Assembly (NCBI GenBank): GCA_015065765.1
Contig: SVPP01000003.1
Coordinates: 1 to 64,000 of the forward strand
DNA: 64,000 nt
Source of the DNA: Oscillospiraceae bacterium
Lineage (GTDB): Bacteria > Bacillota > Clostridia > Oscillospirales > Acutalibacteraceae
Direction of reading: 5' to 3'
Below, piece after piece: positions 46,427 through 53,728 of the stretch. The notes under the pieces are model-generated. The model had not been told where the DNA came from. It searched no databases and was given only the letters and a program-made list of their open reading frames with translations. The translations under genes were made by a program, and so were the position numbers. How positions within the stretch are numbered: the stretch's first letter is position 1; each line of letters begins with the position of its first letter.

Positions 46427-47287
46427 TTACTGTTCAACATATGTGAAAGAGCTTTCGTATTCTTCGTTGACAACTGATTTGTCACCATTTATAAAGAAGC
46501 CTTTGGAGATTACGAGCTTGTAGTCCTGACCGGGAATAAGGTTTTCTTCACCTGTTTCACCAAAAATTCTGATTGAGCCGTTTTCAATTGTACATTTAAC
46601 GTCATCGGTCATGAATCTTACAAAAATACCTTCGCTTGTTTTATATCTGTATGCAGCAAAAACCTGATAGTTCTGTGCTTCTGTTTTGTTGTAATCTGTA
46701 ATGCCGTCAGCTTTTGCTGTAACTTCAAAATATGCTTTTCCGTCTTTTTTATAGAGTTTGGGTTCTACATCAGAAAGGACAACAGCTTTCGAATTTTTGA
46801 ATTTTTCTTCTTCAGCATTCAGTGAGCCGTTATCATCCATTTTCACCTTAAAATCAGCGGTGATATCAGGGTTAATGTAATCTTCGCTTTTGAGTTCGAG
46901 TGAGTTAGCTTTGATAACTGCATGGTATGAATTGCCGTCAACGAGCTTTTCTTCAAGGTCTGCAGTTACTACTACTGTACCGGTTTTAAGATTTTCGCCT
47001 TCGCCGGGACGATATTCGACTGAAATGATTTTACCGGAGATAGTTTTTGCATCTGTAGTAACCTCAAAGCCTTTTTTATCGATCACATCAAAATCAGTGT
47101 TTTCAATATAGGGGGCAATAAATGTAAATTTGAGTGTGTTTTCATCGAACACATCAACAGTACCGGTTTCAGCAAAAACAGTTTTTTCAGTCTTGTCTCT
47201 CAGACCGAAATAAAGGCCAAGTGTAAGGCCTGCAACGAAAAGTACTGATAAAACTACGGCTAAAATGATTTTGGTTTTCTTTGTCAT
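46427..47287 (-). CDS. Membrane-anchored extracytoplasmic protein of unknown function
   Basis: A 286-residue protein with a short basic N-terminus (MTKKTK), one hydrophobic helix at about 7-30 (IILAVVLSVLFVAGLTLGLYFG) and a long, polar, beta-rich remainder facing outside. Its repeating strands (DEEKFKNSKAVVLSDVEPKLYK, GQDYKLVISKGFFI) recall Ig-like or SLH-associated Ig domains. I recognise no family. The start is ATG 47287, after AAGGAG; an upstream reading from 47347 would overlap fur deeply. It begins 1 base after the fur stop and ends 11 bases before comM, so it is the middle gene of an operon. Confidence 0.75.
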   Translation of the reverse strand: MTKKTKIILAVVLSVLFVAGLTLGLYFGLRDKTEKTVFAETGTVDVFDENTLKFTFIAPYIENTDFDVIDKKGFEVTTDAKTISGKIISVEYRPGEGENLKTGTVVVTADLEEKLVDGNSYHAVIKANSLELKSEDYINPDITADFKVKMDDNGSLNAEEEKFKNSKAVVLSDVEPKLYKKDGKAYFEVTAKADGITDYNKTEAQNYQVFAAYRYKTSEGIFVRFMTDDVKCTIENGSIRIFGETGEENLIPGQDYKLVISKGFFINGDKSVVNEEYESSFTYVEQ

Positions 47288-47288
47288 A

Positions 47289-47711
47289 TTAATCTTCTCC
47301 TTTTGTACAATTTTCACAGATGCCGTAAAAAACGCATTTTGCACCATTGAGATGAAAATTGTGATGCTCTAAAATATGCTCCGCGAGGCGGTCAACGGTT
47401 TCACACTCCATGTGGATAAGCTTTCCGCATTTTTCGCATTTCAGGTGGTAATGGTTTGAACAAGCTTTGTGTGAATGAAGGTACTGATAGCATACGCTTC
47501 TTTCGCCGTCAACAGTATATTTTTTTACGATGCCTTCCTGTGACAGCTTTTCAAGATATCTGTAAACAGTGGATTTGCCTACATCATTACCGCTTTCATG
47601 TAAAATAAGAATTACGTCGTCAACAGTAAGATGTCTGCTTCCTTGTTTTTTCAGTTCTTCGAGAATCATATCACGTTGCTTCGTTTTGTACGTAGACGAG
47701 CGTTCCTTCAT
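47289..47711 (-). CDS. Fur-family metalloregulator (Fur, Zur or PerR type)
   Basis: A 140-residue regulator. The N-terminal winged helix (KTKQRDMILEELKKQGSRHL, DVGKSTVYRYLEKLSQEGIV) leads to a metal-sensing domain with the histidine cluster HSHKACSNHYHLKCEKCGKL and a second pair in GICENC, forming the structural Cys4 zinc site. Sequence alone does not decide between iron, zinc and peroxide sensing. A GGTGGTG motif lies ahead of the ATG, and a good sigma-A promoter lies upstream. It is co-transcribed with the anchored unknown and comM. I see no clear Fur box around its promoter. Confidence 0.9.
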   Translation of the reverse strand: MKERSSTYKTKQRDMILEELKKQGSRHLTVDDVILILHESGNDVGKSTVYRYLEKLSQEGIVKKYTVDGERSVCYQYLHSHKACSNHYHLKCEKCGKLIHMECETVDRLAEHILEHHNFHLNGAKCVFYGICENCTKGED

Positions 47712-47735
47712 GCTTCACACCACCTTTGTGTAATA

Positions 47736-47764
47736 ATTTTACAACCTTTCCGCTTAAAAGTCAA
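47736..47764 (-). promoter_or_regulatory. Promoter of the fur operon
   Basis: On the minus strand, TTGACT (47764-47759), a 17-base spacer and TAAAAT (47741-47736) lie 25 bases upstream of the fur start codon. Both hexamers match the sigma-A consensus at five of six positions. Confidence 0.82.
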
Positions 47765-47874
47765 GAAATGCTGTTTTAAGTTGCCTTATAAAGTTGTTTT
47801 GTGCTGAAATTGTCATAATTCTACAAAAAAGTACATATAATGTCGAAAATTTTCAACTTATTTATGAAAAAATA

Positions 47875-47903
47875 TTGACAAAAAAATTAAAATGTATTAA
47901 AAT
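47875..47903 (+). promoter_or_regulatory. Promoter of the sigH-like gene
   Basis: A perfect TTGACA (47875-47880), a 17-base spacer and TAAAAT (47898-47903), 28 bases before the start codon. The stretch 47765-47874 between this and the divergent fur promoter is AT-rich with no further feature that I can identify. Confidence 0.85.
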
Positions 47904-47931
47904 TGCAATGTAAATGGTAAGAGGTGTATGG

Positions 47932-48495
47932 ATGGAAACGAAAAATTACCATAAAATGTCTGAAGAAGAATTAACGGAACTTTGCAAAAAAGGTGACGAC
48001 AAAGCGTTACAGCTTCTCATTAAAAGGCTTGAAGGTGTAATTTCAAACTGTGTCAGCAGTTTTCTTGATGAACGCTTTGAGCGTGAGGACCTGATGCAGG
48101 AGGGGCTTGTAGCTGCCTTTGGTGCAATTCTCAGTTATGATTCTTCTAAAGGTGCAGCACTTAATACCTACGCTTCGGTGTGTATTCAGAATGCACTGAA
48201 GAATTTCGTCAAAAAGAAAAATAATGCACTGCTTTCGGCAGATGCGGATTTCGTGCCTTTTGGCGACGAAGCTTTGGGAGGTAACGCGGCAGAGGATGAA
48301 TATATTTCATCTGAAAGCTACAGGAATTTACGCAAAAGCCTCAAAAAGATTCTTTCCGAAACAGAGTATACTGTCCTTAGTCTCTTCACTCAGGGTATGA
48401 GCTATGCTGAAATCTCTCAGCAGACAGGTCAGAGTGTGAAGGGTGTAGATGGTACACTTCAGAGAATAAGAAAGAAACTTAAAACAATTCTGTAA
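47932..48495 (+). CDS. Sigma-70 family sigma factor, SigH/Spo0H-like
   Basis: A 187-residue sigma factor. Region 2 is at residues about 25-95 (FEREDLMQEGLVAAFGAILSY, GAALNTYASVCIQNALKNFV), and region 4 is at about 130-185 with HTH MSYAEISQQTGQSVKGVDGTLQR. The SVKGVDGTLQRIRKKL ending strongly resembles the region 4 of SigH (SVKSIDNALQR in SigH proteins as I remember them). SigH drives early stationary-phase, competence and sporulation genes in Bacillus and Clostridia. The start is ATG 47932, 5 bases after GAGGTG; an upstream in-frame ATG at 47914 has no site. It has its own promoter and is followed at 67 bases by the zinc-ribbon gene. Confidence in the exact subclass is moderate. Confidence 0.85.
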   Translation: METKNYHKMSEEELTELCKKGDDKALQLLIKRLEGVISNCVSSFLDERFEREDLMQEGLVAAFGAILSYDSSKGAALNTYASVCIQNALKNFVKKKNNALLSADADFVPFGDEALGGNAAEDEYISSESYRNLRKSLKKILSETEYTVLSLFTQGMSYAEISQQTGQSVKGVDGTLQRIRKKLKTIL

Positions 48496-48562
48496 TAAAC
48501 GGAGAGATCCGTTTAAATAAGTCCCTTGTCAGGACTAATATTTATCAAGAGAGGTTATTAAA

Positions 48563-48844
48563 ATGTTTGAAGACAAAACTCTCATCTGCAAAGAATGCGG
48601 AAATGAATTCATTTTCTCAGCAGGTGAACAGGAATTCTATGCAGAAAAAGGATTCGAAAACGATCCTATCCGCTGCAGAGAATGCCGCGCAGCACGTAAA
48701 CGTGCAAGAAATCCCGAACGTACATATTACGATGCAGTATGTGCAGAGTGCGGAGGTCCCGCACGTATCCCCTTCGAGCCCAAGGATGGTCGTCCTGTTT
48801 ATTGCAGTGCTTGCCACGCAAAGAGACAGGAAGAAGCAGAATAA
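48563..48844 (+). CDS. Zinc-ribbon domain protein (zf-trcl type)
   Basis: A 93-residue protein with four CxxC pairs: CKEC near residue 9, CREC at about 38, CAEC at about 60 and CSAC at about 81. The middle run FIFSAGEQEFYAEKGFEND is the hallmark of the small clostridial zinc-ribbon family (PF13451). No molecular function is established to my knowledge. GAGAGG precedes the ATG. It follows the sigH-like gene, possibly on the same transcript, and is ended by a strong terminator. Codon choice is that of a well-expressed gene. Confidence 0.85.
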   Translation: MFEDKTLICKECGNEFIFSAGEQEFYAEKGFENDPIRCRECRAARKRARNPERTYYDAVCAECGGPARIPFEPKDGRPVYCSACHAKRQEEAE

Positions 48845-48865
48845 TTATAGATTCCTGAGTTCAGA

Positions 48866-48898
48866 CAACTGCCTGCCGACACAGGCAGTTGTTTTTTG
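48866..48898 (+). terminator. Terminator after the zinc-ribbon gene
   Basis: CAACTGCCTG and CAGGCAGTTG form a perfect 10-bp stem with a 6-base loop, followed by TTTTTT. It separates this unit from the HAD gene 21 bases later. Confidence 0.92.
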
Positions 48899-48918
48899 CT
48901 CATAAAAGGTGAGAAAAG

Positions 48919-49530
48919 ATGATTAAGAATATTATTTTTGATTTAGGCGGAGTTCTTATCGACCACAATCCCGAGAAAACTCTTTATGCACATTTCAGTA
49001 AAGAGGATGCAGATATTATCCTTAAAGAGATTTTCAGAAATCAGCTCTGGCTGGAAAGAGACAGAGGTGTGGTGACTTCTGAGGAAATACTCGAAATAAA
49101 AAAGGATGTAATACCTGAAAAAATTTATGACAAGGTTTCTGAAATGGTTATGAACTTTTTTCCATACATGCCGCCATTTGAGGAAATGTACGGTTTTGTT
49201 GAAGAACTCAAGCAAAACGGATACGGAGTTTATCTTCTTTCAAATGTGGGTAAAGAATTCCATACGGTGAAAAAAGATATTCCTGTTTTGTCTCTTTTTG
49301 ACGGATTTGTGGCATCATCTGATTACAATGTTATAAAGCCTGAAAAAGAGATATATAATATATTGTATGAGAAGTTTTCTTTGAAACCGGAAGAATGTAT
49401 CTTCATTGACGATGTTCAGAAGAATATTGACGGTGCGATAGCGACAGGCATGGATGGTCACTGTTATTCCCATGGCAAACTTGAAATTCTGAAGGCTGAT
49501 CTGCGTGAAAAAGGCGTAAAAATTTCTTGA
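48919..49530 (+). CDS. HAD-superfamily hydrolase (subfamily IA)
   Basis: A 203-residue HAD phosphatase-like protein. Motif I is IIFDLGGVLIDHN (nucleophile Asp8, with Gly-Gly in place of the usual DxDGT), motif II is LLSNVG, and motifs III/IV are KPEKEIYNILYEKF then CIFIDDVQKNIDGA. The helical cap lies between. The FDLGGVLID variant is common in a group that includes epoxide-hydrolase N-terminal phosphatases and YihX-type sugar phosphatases; the substrate is not assignable. AAGGTGAG precedes the ATG. The mfd promoter overlaps its stop codon. Confidence 0.87.
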   Translation: MIKNIIFDLGGVLIDHNPEKTLYAHFSKEDADIILKEIFRNQLWLERDRGVVTSEEILEIKKDVIPEKIYDKVSEMVMNFFPYMPPFEEMYGFVEELKQNGYGVYLLSNVGKEFHTVKKDIPVLSLFDGFVASSDYNVIKPEKEIYNILYEKFSLKPEECIFIDDVQKNIDGAIATGMDGHCYSHGKLEILKADLREKGVKIS

Positions 49531-49555
49531 CGAAAATACAGATTAGTGTTAAAAT
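49527..49555 (+). promoter_or_regulatory. Promoter of mfd
   Basis: TTGACG (49527-49532), a 17-base spacer and TAAAAT (49550-49555). The -35 element overlaps the HAD stop codon (TGA at 49528-49530). Expected start of transcription is near 49562, just before a hairpin. Confidence 0.78.
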
Positions 49556-49568
49556 AACTGTGGTTTTA

Positions 49569-49601
49569 CCGCAATACCCTCCCCATGAGAGGATATTGCG
49601 G
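49569..49601 (+). other. Hairpin in the mfd leader
   Basis: CCGCAATA and TATTGCGG form a perfect 8-bp stem extended by two G:C pairs past a bulged A. No T run follows, so it is not a terminator. It ends 12 bases before the GGAGG of mfd, and so lies inside the predicted mfd leader RNA. Confidence 0.6.
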
Positions 49602-49623
49602 ATTTCGCTGTTGGAGGTAAGGT

Positions 49624-52600
49624 ATGACAGCATTTTCCCGAATTATGCTTGAAAACGAAGAATATGTAAAGCTCTCCCATGCTCTGTCAAAAAACAGAGT
49701 ACCTATGGGAGCACTTGGTCTTTCTCCCGTAAACAAGGCTCATGTTGTACATGCTCTCGCGGAAGAAGGAAAAAAGTGTATTGTGCTCACGCCTGATGAA
49801 GCTTCTGCAAGACGGCTTGCGGAAGATATGAAAGCCATGGGAAGCGATGTGCTTTTTTACCCTGCAAGAGATTTTTCTTTCAGTTCATCTGAGGGACAGT
49901 CAAGGGAATATGAGCATGTAAGGCTTGGTACACTTTCAAGAATGCTGAGCGGTAATTTTGATATTGTTACCTGTAGTATAGAAGCCTTTGTTCAGTATAC
50001 AATGCCTCCCGAAGAATTGTCTGAAAGAACCTTTAAATTAATCAGTGGTGAAGATTTTTCTCTTGACGATGCCGTTTCAATTCTTATTAAAGCCGGTTAT
50101 GTGAGAAGCCCTCAGGTTGACGGCTCAGGTCAGTTTGCTGTCAGAGGCGGTATACTTGATATTTTCCCGCCACATGCGGAAAATCCTGTGAGAGTTGAAT
50201 TCTGGGGTGACACAGTTGACCTTATTGCAGGCTTTGATGCAGAAAGTCAGAGAAGAACAGATACTCTTGACGAAATCGAAATCACACCTGCTACTGAAAT
50301 AATTTTTGATTCTTCCGAAATTCTCAGAAATAAAATTGAAGAATTTATGTCTGCTGTCAAAGGCAAAGGTTCACAGAAAGCAAAAGCATCTCTGCTTGCT
50401 GACATTGACAGACTTAAGAATGAGGTAAGAGTTTCATCTCTTGACAGATACATTTCTCTTGCATACCCTTACCTTGCAACCATAATGGACTATTGCGATA
50501 AAGATGCGGTTCTGTGTGTCTGTGAAAGCGTGGGTGTAAAGGAAAGAGGAGAAGCCTTCCTTAAACTCATGCATGAGGAAATTGCTGCATGCTTTGAAGA
50601 GGGCACACTTTGCAAGGGGCTTGATAAATTTTCCCTTCTCTGGTCAGAAGTTCTGGGCGTTTTCGGTAAAAGTAAAACAGTATATCTTGATAATCTTCCG
50701 CGAGGCAGTTTTGACACGCCCGTAAAAGATCTTGTGAATTTTGCCGCACTTCAGCATTCACTCTGGAACGGTATGTCCTCTGTTCTTACAGATGATATTC
50801 TCAGCTATAAAAACAAAAAAGACAAAACCTGTATTGTTATGGCAGGTACCGAAAAAGCCGCAAAGGCACTTTGTGATGATCTTGAAAAAGATGGTTTCAA
50901 ATCGGTTTTCTTTCCATCGCTTCCTGAGGAGTTCCCCAAAGGATATGTCAGTGTAATTCCGGGGGCGCTCAGCGCAGGTCTTGAATATCCTCAGCAGAAG
51001 GTAAGGGTTGTCTCTTACGGCAGACGCACAAGTGTCAAAAAGAAACCGAAGCATAAAAATTATAAAGCCTCAAATGCATTCCACAGTCTTGAGGAGATGC
51101 ACAAAGGCGACTATATCGTCCACTCAATGCATGGTATCGGTATTTATGAAGGCATTACTCAGCTCGAAGTCAGCGGTGCTACAAAGGATTATATAAAAAT
51201 CCGTTATGATAAAGGTGATATACTGTATATCCCTGTAACACAGCTTGACCTTGTTGCAAAATATATAGGCCCGAGAAGTGAAACAAGTACCGTAAAGCTT
51301 AATAAGCTGGGCAGTGATAAATGGGCAAAAACCAAAAATAAGGTAAGGTCTGCTGTCAAAGACATGGCAGATGATCTGATTCAGCTTTATGCAAAGCGTC
51401 TTAATGTGAAAGGCTTTGCGTTCTCTCCTGATATTGATATGCAGAGCGACTTTGAAAGACGTTTTGAGTTTGACGAAACTGATGACCAGCTCAGATGCAT
51501 CGATGAAATCAAAAACGATATGGAAAAGCCTTATCCCATGGACAGACTTCTCTGCGGAGATGTGGGCTTCGGTAAAACCGAAGTAGCTCTCAGAGGCGTT
51601 TTCAAATGTGTTGCTGACGGAAAACAATGTGCAATACTTGTGCCGACAACTATTCTTGCCCTTCAGCATTATCAGACAATTCAGAAAAGATTTGAAGGCT
51701 TTCCCATTGAAAGTGCTATGCTTTCACGTTTCTGTACACCGAAACAGCAGGCAGAAATCATAAAAAACGTAAAACGTGGCAGTATAGATATAGTTGTGGG
51801 AACACATAAGCTTCTTTCTAAAAAACTTGAATTTAAAGATTTAGGTCTTGTTATCGTAGACGAAGAACAGCGTTTCGGTGTAGGTCAGAAGGAAAAATTG
51901 AAAGAGCGTTTTCCTGCAGTTGATGTTCTTACTTTATCTGCAACACCTATTCCGAGAACTCTCAATATGGCAATGACAGGTATGCGTGATATGAGCATCC
52001 TTGAGGAAGCACCTCAAGACAGACATCCTGTACAGACTTATGTAATTGAGCATAATATGGATGTTCTTGTGCAAGCTATGGAAAAGGAACTCAGACGTGG
52101 AGGTCAGGTTTACTATCTTCACAACAAGGTGGATTCAATTGAACGCAGAGCCGCTGAGATTCAGGAACTTATTCCTGATGCACGTGTTGCTGTCGGTCAT
52201 GGTCAGATGAGTGAAGAAGAGCTGTCCGATGTGTGGAAAAGCCTTATTGAAGGTGAAACGGATATTCTTGTCTGCACGACAATTATTGAAACAGGTGTTG
52301 ATGTTCCCAATGCAAACACTCTTATTATTGAGGATGCAGACAAAATGGGACTTGCTCAGCTTCATCAGATAAGAGGCAGAGTCGGCAGAAGTGCAAGAAG
52401 GGCAAGCGCATATTTTACCTTCACAAGAGGAAAACAGCTTTCCGAAATTGCAGACAGAAGACTTTCTGCTATCAAGGAATTTACCGAATTCGGCTCAGGC
52501 TTTAAGATTGCAATGCGAGACCTTGAACTTCGTGGTGCGGGAAATATTCTCGGTGCACAGCAACACGGTCACATGGAAGCGGTAGGTTACGACATGTATC

Positions 52601-53112
52601 TCAAACTTCTTTCGGAAGCCGTTGCAGAAGAGAAAGGCGAAGAAATTGAAGAAAGCACAGAAAATTGTCTTATCGACCTGCATATTGATGCCAATATCCC
52701 GAAAAAATATATTGAGAGTGTACCTCATCGTCTTTCTATGTACAGAAGAATTGCAGACATCCGTACTCAGGACGATGCAGACGATGTAATAGACGAGCTT
52801 ATTGACCGCTTCGGAGAACCACCGAAGAGTGTTATGGGGCTTATAGATGTTGCACTTCTTCGTGCTGCGGCAGTGAAAAACGGAATATCTGAAATCGGTC
52901 AGGCAGGTGACAGACTGCTTCTTTACAGTGATACTCTTGATATGAAAAAAGTTGCAGCTGTTTCCAATGCACTGCGTGGCAGGATTACTGTTGCTACAAG
53001 TCCCAGAACTCATATCAAAGTGAAGTTAGGTGAGAATCAGTCCGAAATCGATGCTCTTAAGCAGGTTATGGCTCTTATGTTGCTCACTGATAAAAAAGAA
53101 GAAAAAGAATAG
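49624..53112 (+). CDS. mfd: Mfd, transcription-repair coupling factor
   Basis: An 1162-residue protein of the length usual for Mfd. The UvrB-like N-terminal modules (GVRGGILDIFPPH-like: AVRGGILDIFPPH) come first. The RNA-polymerase-interacting CarD-like domain is near 485-560 (HSMHGIGIYEGI, DYIKIRYDKGDILYIPV). The RecG-type motor has Walker A GDVGFGKTEVALR at about 643 and the DEEQ box at about 745 (VIVDEEQRFGVGQKEKLK). The TRG translocation motif and C-terminal autoinhibitory domain follow. It pushes stalled RNA polymerase off damaged DNA and recruits UvrA. GGAGG precedes the ATG. It has its own promoter overlapping the HAD gene end. Confidence 0.97.
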   Translation: MTAFSRIMLENEEYVKLSHALSKNRVPMGALGLSPVNKAHVVHALAEEGKKCIVLTPDEASARRLAEDMKAMGSDVLFYPARDFSFSSSEGQSREYEHVRLGTLSRMLSGNFDIVTCSIEAFVQYTMPPEELSERTFKLISGEDFSLDDAVSILIKAGYVRSPQVDGSGQFAVRGGILDIFPPHAENPVRVEFWGDTVDLIAGFDAESQRRTDTLDEIEITPATEIIFDSSEILRNKIEEFMSAVKGKGSQKAKASLLADIDRLKNEVRVSSLDRYISLAYPYLATIMDYCDKDAVLCVCESVGVKERGEAFLKLMHEEIAACFEEGTLCKGLDKFSLLWSEVLGVFGKSKTVYLDNLPRGSFDTPVKDLVNFAALQHSLWNGMSSVLTDDILSYKNKKDKTCIVMAGTEKAAKALCDDLEKDGFKSVFFPSLPEEFPKGYVSVIPGALSAGLEYPQQKVRVVSYGRRTSVKKKPKHKNYKASNAFHSLEEMHKGDYIVHSMHGIGIYEGITQLEVSGATKDYIKIRYDKGDILYIPVTQLDLVAKYIGPRSETSTVKLNKLGSDKWAKTKNKVRSAVKDMADDLIQLYAKRLNVKGFAFSPDIDMQSDFERRFEFDETDDQLRCIDEIKNDMEKPYPMDRLLCGDVGFGKTEVALRGVFKCVADGKQCAILVPTTILALQHYQTIQKRFEGFPIESAMLSRFCTPKQQAEIIKNVKRGSIDIVVGTHKLLSKKLEFKDLGLVIVDEEQRFGVGQKEKLKERFPAVDVLTLSATPIPRTLNMAMTGMRDMSILEEAPQDRHPVQTYVIEHNMDVLVQAMEKELRRGGQVYYLHNKVDSIERRAAEIQELIPDARVAVGHGQMSEEELSDVWKSLIEGETDILVCTTIIETGVDVPNANTLIIEDADKMGLAQLHQIRGRVGRSARRASAYFTFTRGKQLSEIADRRLSAIKEFTEFGSGFKIAMRDLELRGAGNILGAQQHGHMEAVGYDMYLKLLSEAVAEEKGEEIEESTENCLIDLHIDANIPKKYIESVPHRLSMYRRIADIRTQDDADDVIDELIDRFGEPPKSVMGLIDVALLRAAAVKNGISEIGQAGDRLLLYSDTLDMKKVAAVSNALRGRITVATSPRTHIKVKLGENQSEIDALKQVMALMLLTDKKEEKE

Positions 53113-53121
53113 AAAAAACTC

Positions 53122-53150
53122 TTTACAAATAATATTTTATGTGTTATAAT
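53122..53150 (+). promoter_or_regulatory. rpsO promoter
   Basis: TTTACA (53122-53127), a 17-base spacer and a perfect TATAAT (53145-53150). It begins 10 bases after the mfd stop codon and gives a predicted leader of about 126 bases before rpsO. Confidence 0.87.
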
Positions 53151-53156
53151 ACTGAA

Positions 53157-53282
53157 GCTTAGGTCCTTTTCTCGGAAAGTGGAGTAAACCCAAGGGGGCT
53201 TTTGTTAGTCCATCGGGTGTTTCACCTGCCTCTTGCTGGGATTTGTGACGACGCGAAAATATTTCAAATGAGGTGAAAAACA
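53157..53282 (+). promoter_or_regulatory. Structured leader of rpsO, probable S15 autoregulatory element
   Basis: The leader contains TTTCACCT (53220-53227), an exact 8-base complement of the AGGTGAAA (53271-53278) that holds the rpsO ribosome-binding site. The same TTTCACC can instead close a small hairpin with GGTG at 53216-53219, so two folds compete. S15 is known to repress its own translation through leader structures in many bacteria; that this leader does so is inference. Confidence 0.6.
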
Positions 53283-53546
53283 ATGACAAACGAAGAAAAA
53301 AAGGCTATAATGGCTGAGTATGCAACTCACGAAGGTGACACAGGTTCTCCCGAAGTTCAGATCGCTATTCTCACAAAGAGAATCAACGATCTTAACGAGC
53401 ATTTCAAAGTGCATCACAAGGACCACCACTCAAGAAGAGGTCTCCTCAAACTTGTTGGTCACAGAAGAAACCTTCTTGCATATCTTCAGAAGGTTGATAT
53501 TGAGCGTTACCGTTCAATCATCGCAAGACTCGGAATCCGTAAATAA
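53283..53546 (+). CDS. rpsO: 30S ribosomal protein S15
   Basis: An 87-residue protein, close to the bacterial S15 consensus throughout: [40 protein letters not shown] and [17 protein letters not shown]. It binds the central domain of 16S rRNA early in 30S assembly. The AGGTG ribosome-binding site lies 7 bases before the ATG. The rpsO-pnp order is the widely conserved one. Strongly biased codon use fits a ribosomal protein. Confidence 0.98.
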   Translation: MTNEEKKAIMAEYATHEGDTGSPEVQIAILTKRINDLNEHFKVHHKDHHSRRGLLKLVGHRRNLLAYLQKVDIERYRSIIARLGIRK

Positions 53547-53558
53547 GTATTCCCAAGG

Positions 53559-53592
53559 GGCAGGCAGAGTATATATTTTGCCTGCCTTTATT
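53559..53592 (+). terminator. Probable terminator or attenuator after rpsO
   Basis: GGCAGGCA and TGCCTGCC form an 8-bp perfect stem with a 12-base loop, followed by TTTATTT. The T run is interrupted, so partial read-through into pnp is likely. Confidence 0.7.
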
Positions 53593-53608
53593 TGAGTAAA
53601 AAGAATGT

Positions 53609-53694
53609 AAAGCGGGCAGATACTTTTTTTAGCGGTAAATCGATATTTTGAAAAATCGAAGTATGGATTTATTGCTAAAAAGAACGCCTGCTTT
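53609..53694 (+). promoter_or_regulatory. Long pnp leader hairpin, possible RNase III/PNPase control site
   Basis: The left arm (AAAGCGGGC, CTTTTTTTAGC, TAAATC) pairs with the right arm (GATTTA, GCTAAAAAG, GCCTGCTTT) to form an 86-base imperfect hairpin that folds nearly end to end. It stops 35 bases before the pnp start. In Escherichia coli a long double-stranded leader before pnp is cut by RNase III and then attacked by PNPase, which is how PNPase controls itself. The same role here is inference. Confidence 0.65.
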
Positions 53695-53728
53695 CATATA
53701 AAATCAAATTTGAAAGGATGTAAAAATT

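Noticed and set aside
51124-53013. Minus-strand open frames of 172-181 residues inside mfd
   Set aside because: They are Cys/Phe/His/Ile-rich antisense shadows of strongly biased mfd codons, with no ribosome-binding site or homology.
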